Assembly: GCA_039920745.1 (NCBI GenBank)
Contig: JBDSDD010000008.1
Coordinates: 111,378-175,377 of the forward strand
Source of the DNA: Scleromatobacter sp039920745
GTDB lineage: Bacteria; Pseudomonadota; Gammaproteobacteria; Burkholderiales; Burkholderiaceae_C
Direction of reading: 5' to 3'
Length of the DNA stretch: 64,000 nt
Part shown: piece after piece, positions 25,281 through 33,992 of the stretch
How the letters are laid out: each line of letters starts with the position of its first letter
Numbering within the stretch: the first letter of the stretch is position 1
The notes under the pieces: generated by a model
What the model saw: the letters and a program-made list of their open reading frames with translations, nothing else
What the model was told of the DNA's origin: nothing
Databases searched by the model: none
Position numbers and translations under genes: made by a program

Positions 25281-26528
25281 ATGTTCGACCGCCAACAATC
25301 GACGATCGCCAACGTTGACCCCGACATCTGGGCCGCCATCAAGGCCGAGAACCTGCGCCAGGAACAGCACATCGAGCTGATCGCCTCGGAGAACTACTGC
25401 TCGCCGGCCGTGATGGCCGCGCAGGGGTCGCAACTCACCAACAAGTACGCAGAAGGCTACCCGGGCAAGCGCTACTACGGCGGCTGCGAGAACGTCGACG
25501 TCGTCGAGCAACTCGCGATCGACCGCGTCAAGAAGCTGTTCGGCGCCGAGAACGCCAACGTGCAGCCCAACTCCGGCTCGCAGGCCAACCAGGCCGTGTT
25601 CCTGGGCCTGCTCCAGCCTGGCGACACCATCATGGGCATGAGCCTGGCCGAAGGCGGCCACCTGACGCACGGCATGGCGCTGAACATGAGCGGCAAGTGG
25701 TTCAAGGTCGTCAGCTACGGCCTGAACGCCGCCGAAGACATCGACTACGATGCGATGGAGCGCACCGCGCGCGAGCACAAGCCCAAGCTGATCATCGCCG
25801 GCGCGTCGGCATTCGCGCTGCGCATCGACTTCGAGCGCTTCGCCAGGATCGCCAAGGAAGTCGGCGCGTATTTCATGGTCGACATGGCGCACTACGCCGG
25901 CCTGATCGCCGCGGGCGTCTACCCGAACCCCGTGCCGCACGCGGATGTCGTCACCTCCACCACGCACAAGAGCCTGCGCGGCCCGCGCGGCGGCATCATC
26001 CTGATGAAGGACGCGTTCGCCAAGCAGATCAACTCGGCCATCTTTCCCGGCCTGCAAGGCGGCCCACTGATGCACGTCATTGCAGGCAAGGCCATCGCGT
26101 TCCAGGAGGCGCTGACGCCCGAGTTCAAGACGTATCAACAGCAAGTGGTCAGGAACGCCGACGTGCTTGCCAGGACGCTGATCGAGCGCGGCCTGCGCAT
26201 CGTCTCCGGCCGCACCGAGAGCCACGTGATGCTGGTCGACCTGCGCGCCAAGGGCATCACCGGCAAGGACGCCGAGCGCATCCTGGGCGACGCGCACATG
26301 ACCTGCAACAAGAACGCGATCCCGAACGACCCGGAAAAGCCGATGGTCACCAGCGGCATCCGCCTGGGCACCCCGGCGATGACCACGCGCGGCTTCAAGG
26401 AAGACCAGGCTCGCGCCACGGCGCACCTGATCGCCGACGTGCTGGACGCGCCCAACGACGAGGCTCGCCTCGCCGAGGCACGGGCCAAGGTGGCCGCGCT
26501 GACGCGCGACTTCCCGGTCTACCGTTGA
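25281..26528 (+). CDS. glyA: serine hydroxymethyltransferase
   Basis: The 415-residue PLP enzyme interconverts serine and glycine with tetrahydrofolate. Visible are ELIASENY (about residues 30-37), YAEGYPGKRYYGGCE (about 53-67), NVQPNSGSQAN (about 90-100), VDMAHYAGLIAAG, and the PLP-lysine motif TSTTHKSLRGPRGG (about 223-236). ATG at 25281 has an AGGAACC site in front. Its long leader carries a candidate ZTP riboswitch, linking expression to one-carbon supply. nrdR follows 119 bases later across a repeat. Confidence 0.97.
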   Translation: MFDRQQSTIANVDPDIWAAIKAENLRQEQHIELIASENYCSPAVMAAQGSQLTNKYAEGYPGKRYYGGCENVDVVEQLAIDRVKKLFGAENANVQPNSGSQANQAVFLGLLQPGDTIMGMSLAEGGHLTHGMALNMSGKWFKVVSYGLNAAEDIDYDAMERTAREHKPKLIIAGASAFALRIDFERFARIAKEVGAYFMVDMAHYAGLIAAGVYPNPVPHADVVTSTTHKSLRGPRGGIILMKDAFAKQINSAIFPGLQGGPLMHVIAGKAIAFQEALTPEFKTYQQQVVRNADVLARTLIERGLRIVSGRTESHVMLVDLRAKGITGKDAERILGDAHMTCNKNAIPNDPEKPMVTSGIRLGTPAMTTRGFKEDQARATAHLIADVLDAPNDEARLAEARAKVAALTRDFPVYR

Positions 26529-26537
26529 TCAGGCATG

Positions 26538-26612
26538 GTGGCCCCCACGCTCACTTCGTTTGCTGCCCCCCGAGGGGGCGCAGCCGCCTTGGGGCGGCCC
26601 GGCGCCGGCTGG
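26538..26612. repeat. dispersed intergenic repeat of the CCCCCACGC...CCCCCGAGGGGG type
   Basis: Between glyA and nrdR lies a block with GGCCCCCACGCTC, then the palindrome GCCCCCCGAGGGGGC, then GCCGCC-TTGG-GGCGGC, giving two adjacent hairpins. I recall this kind of sequence as a frequent intergenic repeat in Burkholderiales. A related block is at 37990-38040. Confidence 0.6.
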
Positions 26613-26647
26613 GCGCGCGAACCTCGTTACCTGGGCAGTTGAACTGA

Positions 26648-27091
26648 ATGCGCTGCCCCTACTGCAGCCATGACGAGACGCAGGTCGCCGAGACCCGCGA
26701 ATCGGACGAGGGCGACGTCGTGCGGCGGCGCCGTCGGTGCCTCAAGTGCGACAAGCGATTCACGACCTACGAACGCGCCGAGATGGCGCTGCCGGCGATC
26801 GTCAAGAAGAGTGGCGCCCGCGTCGACTTCGAACCGGCCAAGCTGCGCGGCTCGATGACGCTCGCGCTGCGCAAGCGCCAGGTGAGCATCGAGCAGATCG
26901 ACGCAGCCATCGAGCGCATCCAGGACAAGCTGATGGCCACGGGGGCGCGCGAAGTGCCGTCGACGCGCGTCGGCGAACTGGTGATGCGCGAGCTCAAGCG
27001 CCTCGACAAGGTGGCCTACGTGCGCTTCGCGTCGGTCTACCGGAGCTTCGAGGACGTCGACGAGTTCAGTCGGCTCATCAAGGACATCTGA
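26648..27091 (+). CDS. nrdR: transcriptional repressor NrdR
   Basis: The 147-residue protein has the N-terminal zinc ribbon (CPYC at 3-6 and CLKC about residues 31-34) and an ATP-cone domain (about 49-139, PAIVKKSGARVDFEPAKL). NrdR represses ribonucleotide reductase genes when dATP/ATP binding signals sufficient dNTPs. Location after glyA is common in proteobacteria. The second residue is Arg (MRCPYC) rather than the usual Lys, a minor variation. Confidence 0.96.
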   Translation: MRCPYCSHDETQVAETRESDEGDVVRRRRRCLKCDKRFTTYERAEMALPAIVKKSGARVDFEPAKLRGSMTLALRKRQVSIEQIDAAIERIQDKLMATGAREVPSTRVGELVMRELKRLDKVAYVRFASVYRSFEDVDEFSRLIKDI

Positions 27092-27095
27092 CCCC

Positions 27096-27120
27096 CGAAC
27101 CCGGCCGCGCGCCGGGTTCG
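27096..27120. terminator. hairpin between nrdR and pilE
   Basis: CGAACCCGGC and GCCGGGTTCG, 10-base arms with a 5-base loop, between two convergent genes; it may serve both strands. Confidence 0.6.
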
Positions 27121-27136
27121 GTGCTTCAACGCCGCC

Positions 27137-27586
27137 TCAACGCCAGCACGCGAGCGCACTGCGTCCGGCCGAGAACGTGCCGGCGGCCAGATCGCGGCGC
27201 CCGAGCGAGTCGTAGGTGAAGTCGCCGCACGGATCGGCGCTCATCGTGCCAGTGCGCTGCGCGGTCAGCATGAACGTGGTCGGGTCGCCCGGCGGCACGC
27301 TCAGCACGATCGTGTAGCTGGCGGCGCCCGCCCGCGGCGCGCGCGCCGCGGGCAACTGCGGCGGCGGCGTGTCCATGAAGGCGTCATGCGCCGAGTAGTA
27401 GTGCTGCAGGTAGGCGGCGTCCTCCAGCATCGCGGCCTGCATGTCGCTGCGCCGGGCACGCGCGATCTGCTCGTAGAACGCGGGCAACGCGATCGCCGCG
27501 AGGATGGCCAGCGCCGCCATGGCGACCATCAACTCGATGAGCGTGAAGCCGCGTCGCAGGACAGGACGGGACAAGCGCGGTCGCAT
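27137..27586 (-). CDS. pilE: type IV pilin-like protein (PilE-like)
   Basis: The product (about 149 residues from the ATG at 27586; a longer form from 27616 is possible) has a prepilin leader and the class III signal RRG-FTLIELMVAMAALAILA, cleaved by PilD before Phe, with Glu5 conserved. The rest is a small globular domain with Cys residues in DPCGDF and ALACWR that could form the pilin disulphide loop. It is the last gene of the minus-strand minor pilin cluster and is probably the PilE of that set rather than the major pilin. Confidence 0.82.
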   Translation of the reverse strand: MRPRLSRPVLRRGFTLIELMVAMAALAILAAIALPAFYEQIARARRSDMQAAMLEDAAYLQHYYSAHDAFMDTPPPQLPAARAPRAGAASYTIVLSVPPGDPTTFMLTAQRTGTMSADPCGDFTYDSLGRRDLAAGTFSAGRSALACWR

Positions 27587-27631
27587 CGTGGACAAGCCGG
27601 GGGCGGGAAGCGTCACAGCCTGACAGGTTCT

Positions 27632-28294
27632 TCAGAACGGCGGCGTCAGCAACTGCTGCCACAGGCGCTGGCGGATGCTCAACGCGCCGTCGATGGCGGA
27701 GCCGTTGGCCGAGGGATCGGCGCTGGTCGCGCCGCCGTCGCCTTCGGCATACACCGTGGCCTGCAGCCAGATGGACGATCCGTTGAGGGTCGAACCGGTG
27801 CGCGGATCGGCGCGGAAGTCGGCGCTGAAGCCACGCGCGGTGACGGTGTAGACGTTGGCCACCCCGGCCGACTCCATCATGCATTGCGGCGCGACGCGAG
27901 GCTGCACGGCACTGCCGATGTCGCGTGCAACCAGCGTGTGGGCGGTGCGAGGGCCCTGGGTCGCCCAGTTGCGCTGCTGCGTCCACGACGGCGGCGACGC
28001 GAGGGGGAACACCGACGCAGAGCGCGCCGTGAGGGGCAATGCGAGCTGGGCCTCGCAGTAGCGCATCGCGAGCTGGGCGTACTGGTTGGCCTGCGTCTGC
28101 AGGCGGTTGTTGTTGGCCACCTGGTCGCCGCTGGTGGCGTTGCGCATGATGGCGGCCGACGCCAGACCGATCACCGCGAGCATCAGCATCGCGATGATCA
28201 ACGAGAAGCCACTCGCCCTCGCACCCGAGCGGACGCGCGCGGGCGCCAAGCGCGAGTTGCGCGCGGCCGGGTGGGCGCGGAAGCGATCGTTCAC
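27632..28294 (-). CDS. pilX: PilX-like minor pilin
   Basis: The 220-residue protein starts at the GTG at 28292-28294, whose bases overlap the pilW stop codon (GTGA), and has a prepilin-like hydrophobic segment (GFSLIIAMLMLAVIGLASAAIM) with Ile in place of the usual Glu5. PilX proteins assemble in the pilus tip complex with PilV, PilW and FimU/FimT. Positioned between pilW and pilE as in other proteobacteria, except that no pilY1 follows. Confidence 0.8.
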   Translation of the reverse strand: MNDRFRAHPAARNSRLAPARVRSGARASGFSLIIAMLMLAVIGLASAAIMRNATSGDQVANNNRLQTQANQYAQLAMRYCEAQLALPLTARSASVFPLASPPSWTQQRNWATQGPRTAHTLVARDIGSAVQPRVAPQCMMESAGVANVYTVTARGFSADFRADPRTGSTLNGSSIWLQATVYAEGDGGATSADPSANGSAIDGALSIRQRLWQQLLTPPF

Positions 28295-29196
28295 AGCAGC
28301 TTGTTCTGCAACACGATGGTGGTGGAGAAGGTGCGGCGCAGGTAGCCGTCGGCAGACGTCCGGCGCACGTTGCGGCAGTCGACCCAGCCGCCCAGCGTGG
28401 GCGACTGCGCCTTGTCGAGCACCTTGAGGGCGCTGCGCACCTGCACGCACAGGTTGACCGACAGCACGTTGGCCCACAGCGGCGAGCCCGGATGCGGCGC
28501 GACGTCGTAGTAGATGATCTGGCCGGCGCCCGGCGAGCCGGCCGGCGCCGCCGCCATGCCGTAGGTGATCTGCAGTGTCTCGACGTTCTGCACCACGGCC
28601 GCGCCCGCCGCATTGCCCGGGCCGTGGCACCAGAGGCTGCCATCGGCCACGTAGAACTTGCTGTCGTTGAGCCAGAAGTCGTCGCCGGTGGTGTCGTCGT
28701 GCGTCTTGGCGAACGAGTTGCCCAGGCAGTCGAGCGGCTGCTTGATGCCGGGACCGCCGAGGATGCCGTTGGACGCCGGGCCGGCCAGCACGCTGCCTTC
28801 GTAGGCCACCTCGAGCGCGTCCGGCGTAGCCTGGTCCGGATCGGCGGGCCGGCAGTTGGCGGGCACGAGGATGCCGACCTGCAAGTCGACGAAGTTGGCG
28901 GCCTCGCAGCCGGCGATGGCCGGGAACGCGTGGGTAACCAGGCCACCGCCCTCGCTGACGCCGTGCGCCTGGCTGAAGCCGGCCTGGGCCACCTGCTGGC
29001 GCATGACGTTGAGCGCGAGCGTGGCGTCCTCGGTGATCTGCACCATCGCGTCGGTGTGGCGCCCGCTCTTGAACGACACCAGGTAGGCGCTGATCAACGC
29101 GCCGATCACCGCCAGCCCGATCGCCATCGCGACCATCATCTCGATCAGCGTGAAGCCAGCCTGTCTCGCCAGCGCGCGTGGGGCGACGCGGCGCAT
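28291..29196 (-). CDS. pilW: PilW-like minor pilin
   Basis: The 301-residue protein has the prepilin signal RQAG-FTLIEMMVAMAIGLAVIGA and a large C-terminal domain with several Cys pairs (ANCRP, DCLGN, NLCVQV). The start ATG at 29194-29196 overlaps the pilV stop codon (ATGA). It is one of the larger minor pilins that prime pilus assembly. Confidence 0.85.
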   Translation of the reverse strand: MRRVAPRALARQAGFTLIEMMVAMAIGLAVIGALISAYLVSFKSGRHTDAMVQITEDATLALNVMRQQVAQAGFSQAHGVSEGGGLVTHAFPAIAGCEAANFVDLQVGILVPANCRPADPDQATPDALEVAYEGSVLAGPASNGILGGPGIKQPLDCLGNSFAKTHDDTTGDDFWLNDSKFYVADGSLWCHGPGNAAGAAVVQNVETLQITYGMAAAPAGSPGAGQIIYYDVAPHPGSPLWANVLSVNLCVQVRSALKVLDKAQSPTLGGWVDCRNVRRTSADGYLRRTFSTTIVLQNKLL

Positions 29197-29780
29197 CACA
29201 GGGCCACCTGCAGGTAGACGCAGCGCACCGAGGCCTCGACCGTCTTCCAGCTGGCCGGGCATTCGGTACCCGAGCGGTCGGTGGAGATGCCCGGCGCCAA
29301 CGTCAGGGGATCGGCCCAGCCGACCCAGACGTCGAGATAGTCGGGTGCGGGTGCATTGCCCACGTGGAACTGGATCCAGGCCGAGCCCTTGGGCAAGGTG
29401 GTTCGCACGCGTGCCGTCCAGTCGGCCAGGTCGGCCTTGGCGAGATCCGACGGGCCGCACGGCGCCTCGCTGGTGCAGGCCGCGTGCGCCGGCGAGAGCG
29501 ACGTGGGGATGCTCTTCTCGGTGATGTCGTAGCCGGCCGCGGCGAGCTTCCCACCCACCGGGTTGGCGCGGATGCGGTCGGCAATGTCGTTGGCCAGCAG
29601 CGTGGCGGTGGAGCGCAGCTCGCTCATCTTGGAATAGCGCGTGGCGGCCTGCAGCAGCCCGGCCAGCGCGAGGATGCCCATCGCGACGACGAACATCGCC
29701 ACCAGCACCTCGACCAGCGAGAAGCCGAGTTGCACCACGCTTCGCAGGCGTGCTTGCGGGAAGGCGTGCGGCCGCGTCAC
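29196..29780 (-). CDS. pilV: PilV-like minor pilin
   Basis: The 194-residue protein begins at the GTG at 29778-29780 overlapping the preceding stop codon (GTGA) and has the prepilin signal QLG-FSLVEVLVAMFVVAMGILALAG. Its C-terminal part matches PilV (AASTATLLANDIADRIRAN-like region about residues 58-70). The chain of one- to four-base overlaps shows that fimT, pilV, pilW and pilX are translated from one transcript. Confidence 0.85.
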   Translation of the reverse strand: MTRPHAFPQARLRSVVQLGFSLVEVLVAMFVVAMGILALAGLLQAATRYSKMSELRSTATLLANDIADRIRANPVGGKLAAAGYDITEKSIPTSLSPAHAACTSEAPCGPSDLAKADLADWTARVRTTLPKGSAWIQFHVGNAPAPDYLDVWVGWADPLTLAPGISTDRSGTECPASWKTVEASVRCVYLQVAL

Positions 29781-30379
29781 GGGCACGTCGCGCCGCCGCC
29801 GATGACCACCACCCCGCCACGCGGGTTGACGCACACCTGGCGCTGCAGCGCCAGGTCGGTCTGCGGCGTGTCGGACGCCGAGCCCCTGGGCCCGAGCATG
29901 AACACGGCGCTGCCGCTGTCCGAGTGCGCGATGCCGGTGGCCTCGAAGCGGACGCTGGGCGCATCGCTGGTGACGTTCATGCGGGCGGACACGTCCAGGT
30001 GCTGGCGCAGGATGGGATCGCCGCCGACGAACGTGCCGCCGCCAAGGTCGGCGAACAGCAGCCAGGTCTGCCAGCTGCCACCGCTGCCGGCGCAATGGCT
30101 CGGGTTGGTGGATTCGGTGCGGCACAGCACGACGGGGCCGTTGCGTTTCATGGCCTCGCTGCGACCGATGCGCACGGCGTCCTGCAACTCTTCGGCCTGC
30201 GCCTTGATCGCGTGGCCGGCCAACGTGCGCAAGAACGAAGGCGCGCCCAGCGTGAGAATGATGGACGCCACGGCCACAGTGACCATCAGCTCGATCAGCG
30301 AGAAGCCACCCAGGCGCACCGCCCCAGGCCGGCGGCGCGGGCGAGCGATGGCGAAGGCGACGACGGGAAATCGATTCAT
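29777..30379 (-). CDS. GspH/FimT-like minor pilin
   Basis: The 200-residue protein has the prepilin signal LGG-FSLIELMVTVAVASIILTLG followed by a FimT/GspH-type domain (IKAQAEELQDAVRIGRSEAMKRN, then NGPVVLC, and a C-terminal Cys pair QVCVNPRGG and ATCP). These proteins cap or prime the pilus together with PilVWX. It overlaps pilV by four bases. A second FimT-like gene lies upstream. Confidence 0.83.
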   Translation of the reverse strand: MNRFPVVAFAIARPRRRPGAVRLGGFSLIELMVTVAVASIILTLGAPSFLRTLAGHAIKAQAEELQDAVRIGRSEAMKRNGPVVLCRTESTNPSHCAGSGGSWQTWLLFADLGGGTFVGGDPILRQHLDVSARMNVTSDAPSVRFEATGIAHSDSGSAVFMLGPRGSASDTPQTDLALQRQVCVNPRGGVVVIGGGATCP

Positions 30380-30511
30380 GGAGGCGCGGCAGGCCCGACG
30401 CGGGCAAAGGGCGCCGTGGCGATGATGAATGTAACGTCTCCGGCGGCCGCGCCGCTTCGCGACGGACGGACACAGCCAACGGACGCACGGTGGCGGCCCC
30501 TGGAGCGGCGT

Positions 30512-31075
30512 TCAATCGCAGTCCCCGGTGCCCGCCAGGCGCGGCCGGCCCTGCTTGCTGACGCACACCATCACCGGCGGCGGCGCGTCGAGCGCGGCCT
30601 CGGTCGGCGGGCTGAACAGGTAGTGCGAGGACGCGTCGGTGCTGAAGCCCGCTGCCGTGAAGCTGATGCTGCCGCGCGTGCCGGCCACACCGCCGGTGTG
30701 GCGCAGCGGCTGCTGGATGCGCAGCACCGGGTCGTGCTCGTCGATCACGCCGCGACGCTCGAAGTCTGCGAACACGATCCAGCCCGCGCGCCAGTCGGTT
30801 GCGTGCGCACCCTGACACGCCGCTGGCGGGCCGCCAGGCGCACTCGCGCAGACGGTGACGACCGTGCCGCGCTTGAGCGCCTCGGAGCGCGCAAAGCGCA
30901 GCACGGACATGAACTCGGACGACTGCGCCGCCAGCGCGCGCGTGGCAACCGTGCGCGACAGGCCGGGCGAAGCCACGTGACACAGGATCGCGACGATCGC
31001 CAGCACGATGGCCAGTTCGATCAGCGTGAAGCCGGCGGCCGACAGGCGGCGTGGGAGGCGGAACGAGGCGGGCAT
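30512..31075 (-). CDS. GspH/FimT-like minor pilin (second copy)
   Basis: The 187-residue protein has the prepilin signal AAG-FTLIELAIVLAIVAIL and the FimT pattern (LAAQSSEFMSVLRFARSEALKRGTVVTVC, Cys pairs ACQG and MVCVSKQG/GDCD). It lies 132 bases upstream of the first fimT-like gene, so it may start the transcript. Two FimT copies are common in Burkholderiales; FimU is one alternative name for one of them. Confidence 0.83.
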   Translation of the reverse strand: MPASFRLPRRLSAAGFTLIELAIVLAIVAILCHVASPGLSRTVATRALAAQSSEFMSVLRFARSEALKRGTVVTVCASAPGGPPAACQGAHATDWRAGWIVFADFERRGVIDEHDPVLRIQQPLRHTGGVAGTRGSISFTAAGFSTDASSHYLFSPPTEAALDAPPPVMVCVSKQGRPRLAGTGDCD

Positions 31076-31203
31076 TTCTTTCTTTCGATCAGCGTGTGGC
31101 CGATTGTTCGGGCCCCGTCATGGAAAATCATCCCCCGGGACGGCGCACACCGCCATCCGTCCCGAAAACCGGCGCGCAGGCGCACGGCAACCGGACGATC
31201 TCG

Positions 31204-32298
31204 ATGAAACCCTGGCTTTTGACGCTGGCGCTGGCCGAGCAGGCGGTCGGCCTGTCCGACCCGAACCCGCGCGTCGGTTGCCTGATCGTGTCGGCCGATG
31301 GCGCCAGCGTGCTGGGCCAGGGCCACACCCAGGCCGCGGGCGGCGCGCACGCCGAGGTGATGGCCCTGCGCGACGCGCGCTCGCGCGGTGCGGACGTGCG
31401 CGGCGCCACGGTCTACGTGACGCTGGAGCCATGCGCCCACCACGGCCGCACGCCACCGTGCTGCGACGCGCTGGTGGCCGCCGGCGTGGGCCGCGTCGAG
31501 ATCGCCGTCGGCGACCCGAACCCGCTGGTCGACGGCCAGGGCAGCGCGCGTATCGCGGCCGCGGGCATCGCCATCGGACATGCGCCCGCAGACGTCGCGC
31601 TACGCGCCCGCGAACTCAACATCGGCTTCTTCTCGCGCATGCAACGCGGCCGCCCGTGGGTGCGCATGAAGATCGCCGCGTCGCTGGACGGCCGCACCGC
31701 ACTGCCCAACGGCGCCAGCCAGTGGATCACCGGCCCGGACGCCCGCTTGGACGGCCACGCGTACCGCCGGCGCGCGGGCGCGTTGCTCACCGGCATCGGT
31801 ACCGTGCTGGCCGACGATCCGTCGCTGGATGTGCGCCTGGTCGACACGGCGCTGCAGCCGCTGCGCTGCGTCATCGACGCGCGGCTCGACACCCCGCCCA
31901 CCGCCCGCCTGTTCGCCTCACCCTCGGCGGTCGTCCTGTTCACGGCCTCGACCGACACGGCCCGCCGCGCGGCGTTGCAGGCACGCGGCGCCGAGATCGT
32001 CGACGTGCCGGCTCGCAACGGTCGCGTCGACCTGGTCGCCGTGCTGGACGCCCTCGCCGCCCGCCCCATCAACGAATTGCACATCGAAGCGGGCGCTCGC
32101 CTCAACGGCACGCTGCTGCAGACCGGGTGCGTCGACGAGTTGCTGCTTTATATGGCACCGACGCTGCTGGGCCACGGCCGCGGCATGGCCACGCTCGGCG
32201 AACTGCAATCACCCGGCGACGGGATCGCCTTCGAATTCCACGAGGCGACGAGAGTGGGCACTGACCTGCGCATCCTTGCACGAAGGCGTGTTGCATAG
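31204..32298 (+). CDS. ribD: bifunctional riboflavin biosynthesis protein RibD
   Basis: The 364-residue enzyme has an N-terminal deaminase domain with HAE (49-51) and PCAHHGRTPPCC (76-87) binding zinc, and a C-terminal reductase domain (about 145-364, VRMKIAASLDGRTA and GIGTVLADDP). It performs the second and third steps of riboflavin synthesis. I chose the ATG at 31204 because it directly precedes the conserved ALAEQ; the frame extends upstream with no conserved sequence. It is 46 bases upstream of ribBA and divergent from the pilin cluster. Confidence 0.94.
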   Translation: MKPWLLTLALAEQAVGLSDPNPRVGCLIVSADGASVLGQGHTQAAGGAHAEVMALRDARSRGADVRGATVYVTLEPCAHHGRTPPCCDALVAAGVGRVEIAVGDPNPLVDGQGSARIAAAGIAIGHAPADVALRARELNIGFFSRMQRGRPWVRMKIAASLDGRTALPNGASQWITGPDARLDGHAYRRRAGALLTGIGTVLADDPSLDVRLVDTALQPLRCVIDARLDTPPTARLFASPSAVVLFTASTDTARRAALQARGAEIVDVPARNGRVDLVAVLDALAARPINELHIEAGARLNGTLLQTGCVDELLLYMAPTLLGHGRGMATLGELQSPGDGIAFEFHEATRVGTDLRILARRRVA

Positions 32299-32344
32299 AG
32301 TCCCCGCCCCTGGGAAACCCTTGCCCGCCGCCTACAATCGCGCG

Positions 32345-33451
32345 ATGCCCATCTCTCCTGTTTCCGCCCTGGTCAACGAACTGTCCGCGGGTCGCATGAT
32401 CATCCTCGTCGACGAGGAAGATCGCGAAAATGAAGGCGACCTGGTCCTCGCGGCCGAATTCGTGACGCCCGAGGCCATCAACTTCATGGCCAGACACGCG
32501 CGCGGCCTGATCTGCCTGACGATGACGCGCGAGATGTGCGAGCGCCTGCACCTGCCGCCGATGGCCACACGCAACGGCTCGCCGCACGGCACGGCGTTCA
32601 CCGTGTCCATCGAGGCCGCCGAAGGCGTGACCACCGGCATCTCCGCCGCCGACCGTTCGCGCACCGTTCAGGCCGCCGTCGCACGCGGCGCCAAGCCGTC
32701 GGACCTCGTGCAGCCGGGCCACATCTTCCCGCTGCAGGCCCAGGACGGCGGCGTGCTGATGCGCGCCGGCCACACCGAAGCCGGTTGCGACATGGCCGGA
32801 ATGGCAGGCCTGATGCCCTCGGCCGTCATCTGCGAGGTGATGAACGAGGACGGGACGATGGCGCGCCTGCCTGACCTCGAGATCTTCGCCAAGGAGCACG
32901 GCCTGCTGATCGGCACGATCGCCGACCTGATCCATCACCGCAGCCGCAACGAATCGCTGATCACGGCGGTTGGCAAGCGCGAGCTGACCACGCCTTACGG
33001 CAACTTCGCCTGCCACCTGTTTCGCGACCGCTCCGGCGGTGCGCACATGGCGCTCGTCAAGGGCAGCTGGAAGCCGGGCGACGAGGTGCCGGTGCGTGTG
33101 CACGAGCCCTTCTCGGCCATCGACCTGCTCGACTCGTCCTGCAGCAAGCACTCGTGGCCGCTGCCCCAGGCACTGGCCACCATCGAGAAGCGCGGCCAGG
33201 GCGTCGCCGTGCTGCTCAATTGCGGCGAGCCGGCTGACCACCTGGTCGCCCAGCTGATGCCCGAGGCCGACGCCTGCGAGCAGGTCGCCAGGCGTCCGGT
33301 CGACCTGCGCACGTACGGCGTCGGCGCGCAGATCCTGCGCGAGCTGGGCGTCACGCGCATGCAGTTGCTCGGCCAGCCGCGTCGCATGCCCAGCATGACG
33401 GGCTACGGGCTCGAAGTCTCCAGTTTCATAACGACCGCTGACGCTGCATAA
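32345..33451 (+). CDS. ribBA: RibBA-type protein: active DHBP synthase with degenerate RibA domain
   Basis: The 368-residue protein has an N-terminal RibB domain (about 1-205) with LVDEEDRENEGD, RHARGLICL and RAGHTEAGCD, and HGLLIGTIADLI, matching 3,4-dihydroxy-2-butanone-4-phosphate synthase. The C-terminal GTP cyclohydrolase II-like half (about 210-368) keeps TTPYGNFACHLFRD and DLRTYGVGAQILRELG but has lost the zinc-ligand region: where SECLTGDxxxSxRCDC is expected it reads EPFSAIDLLDSSCSKHSW. It therefore probably makes only DHBP; a separate GTP cyclohydrolase II should be elsewhere. ATG 32345 chosen for the conserved N-terminus. Confidence 0.9.
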   Translation: MPISPVSALVNELSAGRMIILVDEEDRENEGDLVLAAEFVTPEAINFMARHARGLICLTMTREMCERLHLPPMATRNGSPHGTAFTVSIEAAEGVTTGISAADRSRTVQAAVARGAKPSDLVQPGHIFPLQAQDGGVLMRAGHTEAGCDMAGMAGLMPSAVICEVMNEDGTMARLPDLEIFAKEHGLLIGTIADLIHHRSRNESLITAVGKRELTTPYGNFACHLFRDRSGGAHMALVKGSWKPGDEVPVRVHEPFSAIDLLDSSCSKHSWPLPQALATIEKRGQGVAVLLNCGEPADHLVAQLMPEADACEQVARRPVDLRTYGVGAQILRELGVTRMQLLGQPRRMPSMTGYGLEVSSFITTADAA

Positions 33452-33527
33452 GGCGTTCGCGTTCGACCCGGGCCGCGTCGCCGCAAGCGACAACGCCTCC
33501 TGCTCTTTTTTCCTGGAAGGTCTTCCG

Positions 33528-33992
33528 ATGCAAGCTGCTGATCAAGGCACCGCAACCGATCTCGACGGCAGCGACCTCGTCATCGGGATCGTGCGTGCCC
33601 GGTTCAACGATGCGATCACCTCGCGCATGGCCGAGGTGTGCCAGGCCGAACTGATCGCGCTGGGCGTGTCGCCCAAGCACGTCACGATCATCACCGTGCC
33701 CGGCGCGCTGGAAGTGGCGATCGCGCTCAAGGCGATGGCCGAACAGGACGACTACGACGCGCTGGTGGCCATCGGCTGCATCATCCGCGGCGAGACCTAC
33801 CACTTCGAACTGGTGGCCAACGAAAGCGGCGCCGGCGTCACGCGCGTGTCGCTCGACCACCAGGTTCCGATCGCCAACGCGATCCTCACCGTCGAGAACG
33901 AAGCCCAGGCGCTGGCCCGCGTCGAGGACAAATCGCGCGACGCCGCGCGCGTTGCAGTCGAGATGGCCAACCTGATGGACGACCTGCTATGA
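33528..33992 (+). CDS. ribH: 6,7-dimethyl-8-ribityllumazine synthase
   Basis: The 154-residue protein matches lumazine synthase, with VIGIVRARFND, VPGALEVAIALKAM and IGCIIRGETYHFELVANESGAGV (containing the catalytic His region) and the LDHQVPIANAILT end. It forms icosahedral or pentameric assemblies that condense the RibD/RibA and RibB products. Its stop codon overlaps the nusB start (ATGA). Confidence 0.96.
   Translation: MQAADQGTATDLDGSDLVIGIVRARFNDAITSRMAEVCQAELIALGVSPKHVTIITVPGALEVAIALKAMAEQDDYDALVAIGCIIRGETYHFELVANESGAGVTRVSLDHQVPIANAILTVENEAQALARVEDKSRDAARVAVEMANLMDDLL

Noticed and set aside
32299..32344. FMN riboswitch expected upstream of ribBA
   Set aside because: The gap is only 46 bases and lacks the conserved RFN element; the ribD upstream region shows none either.
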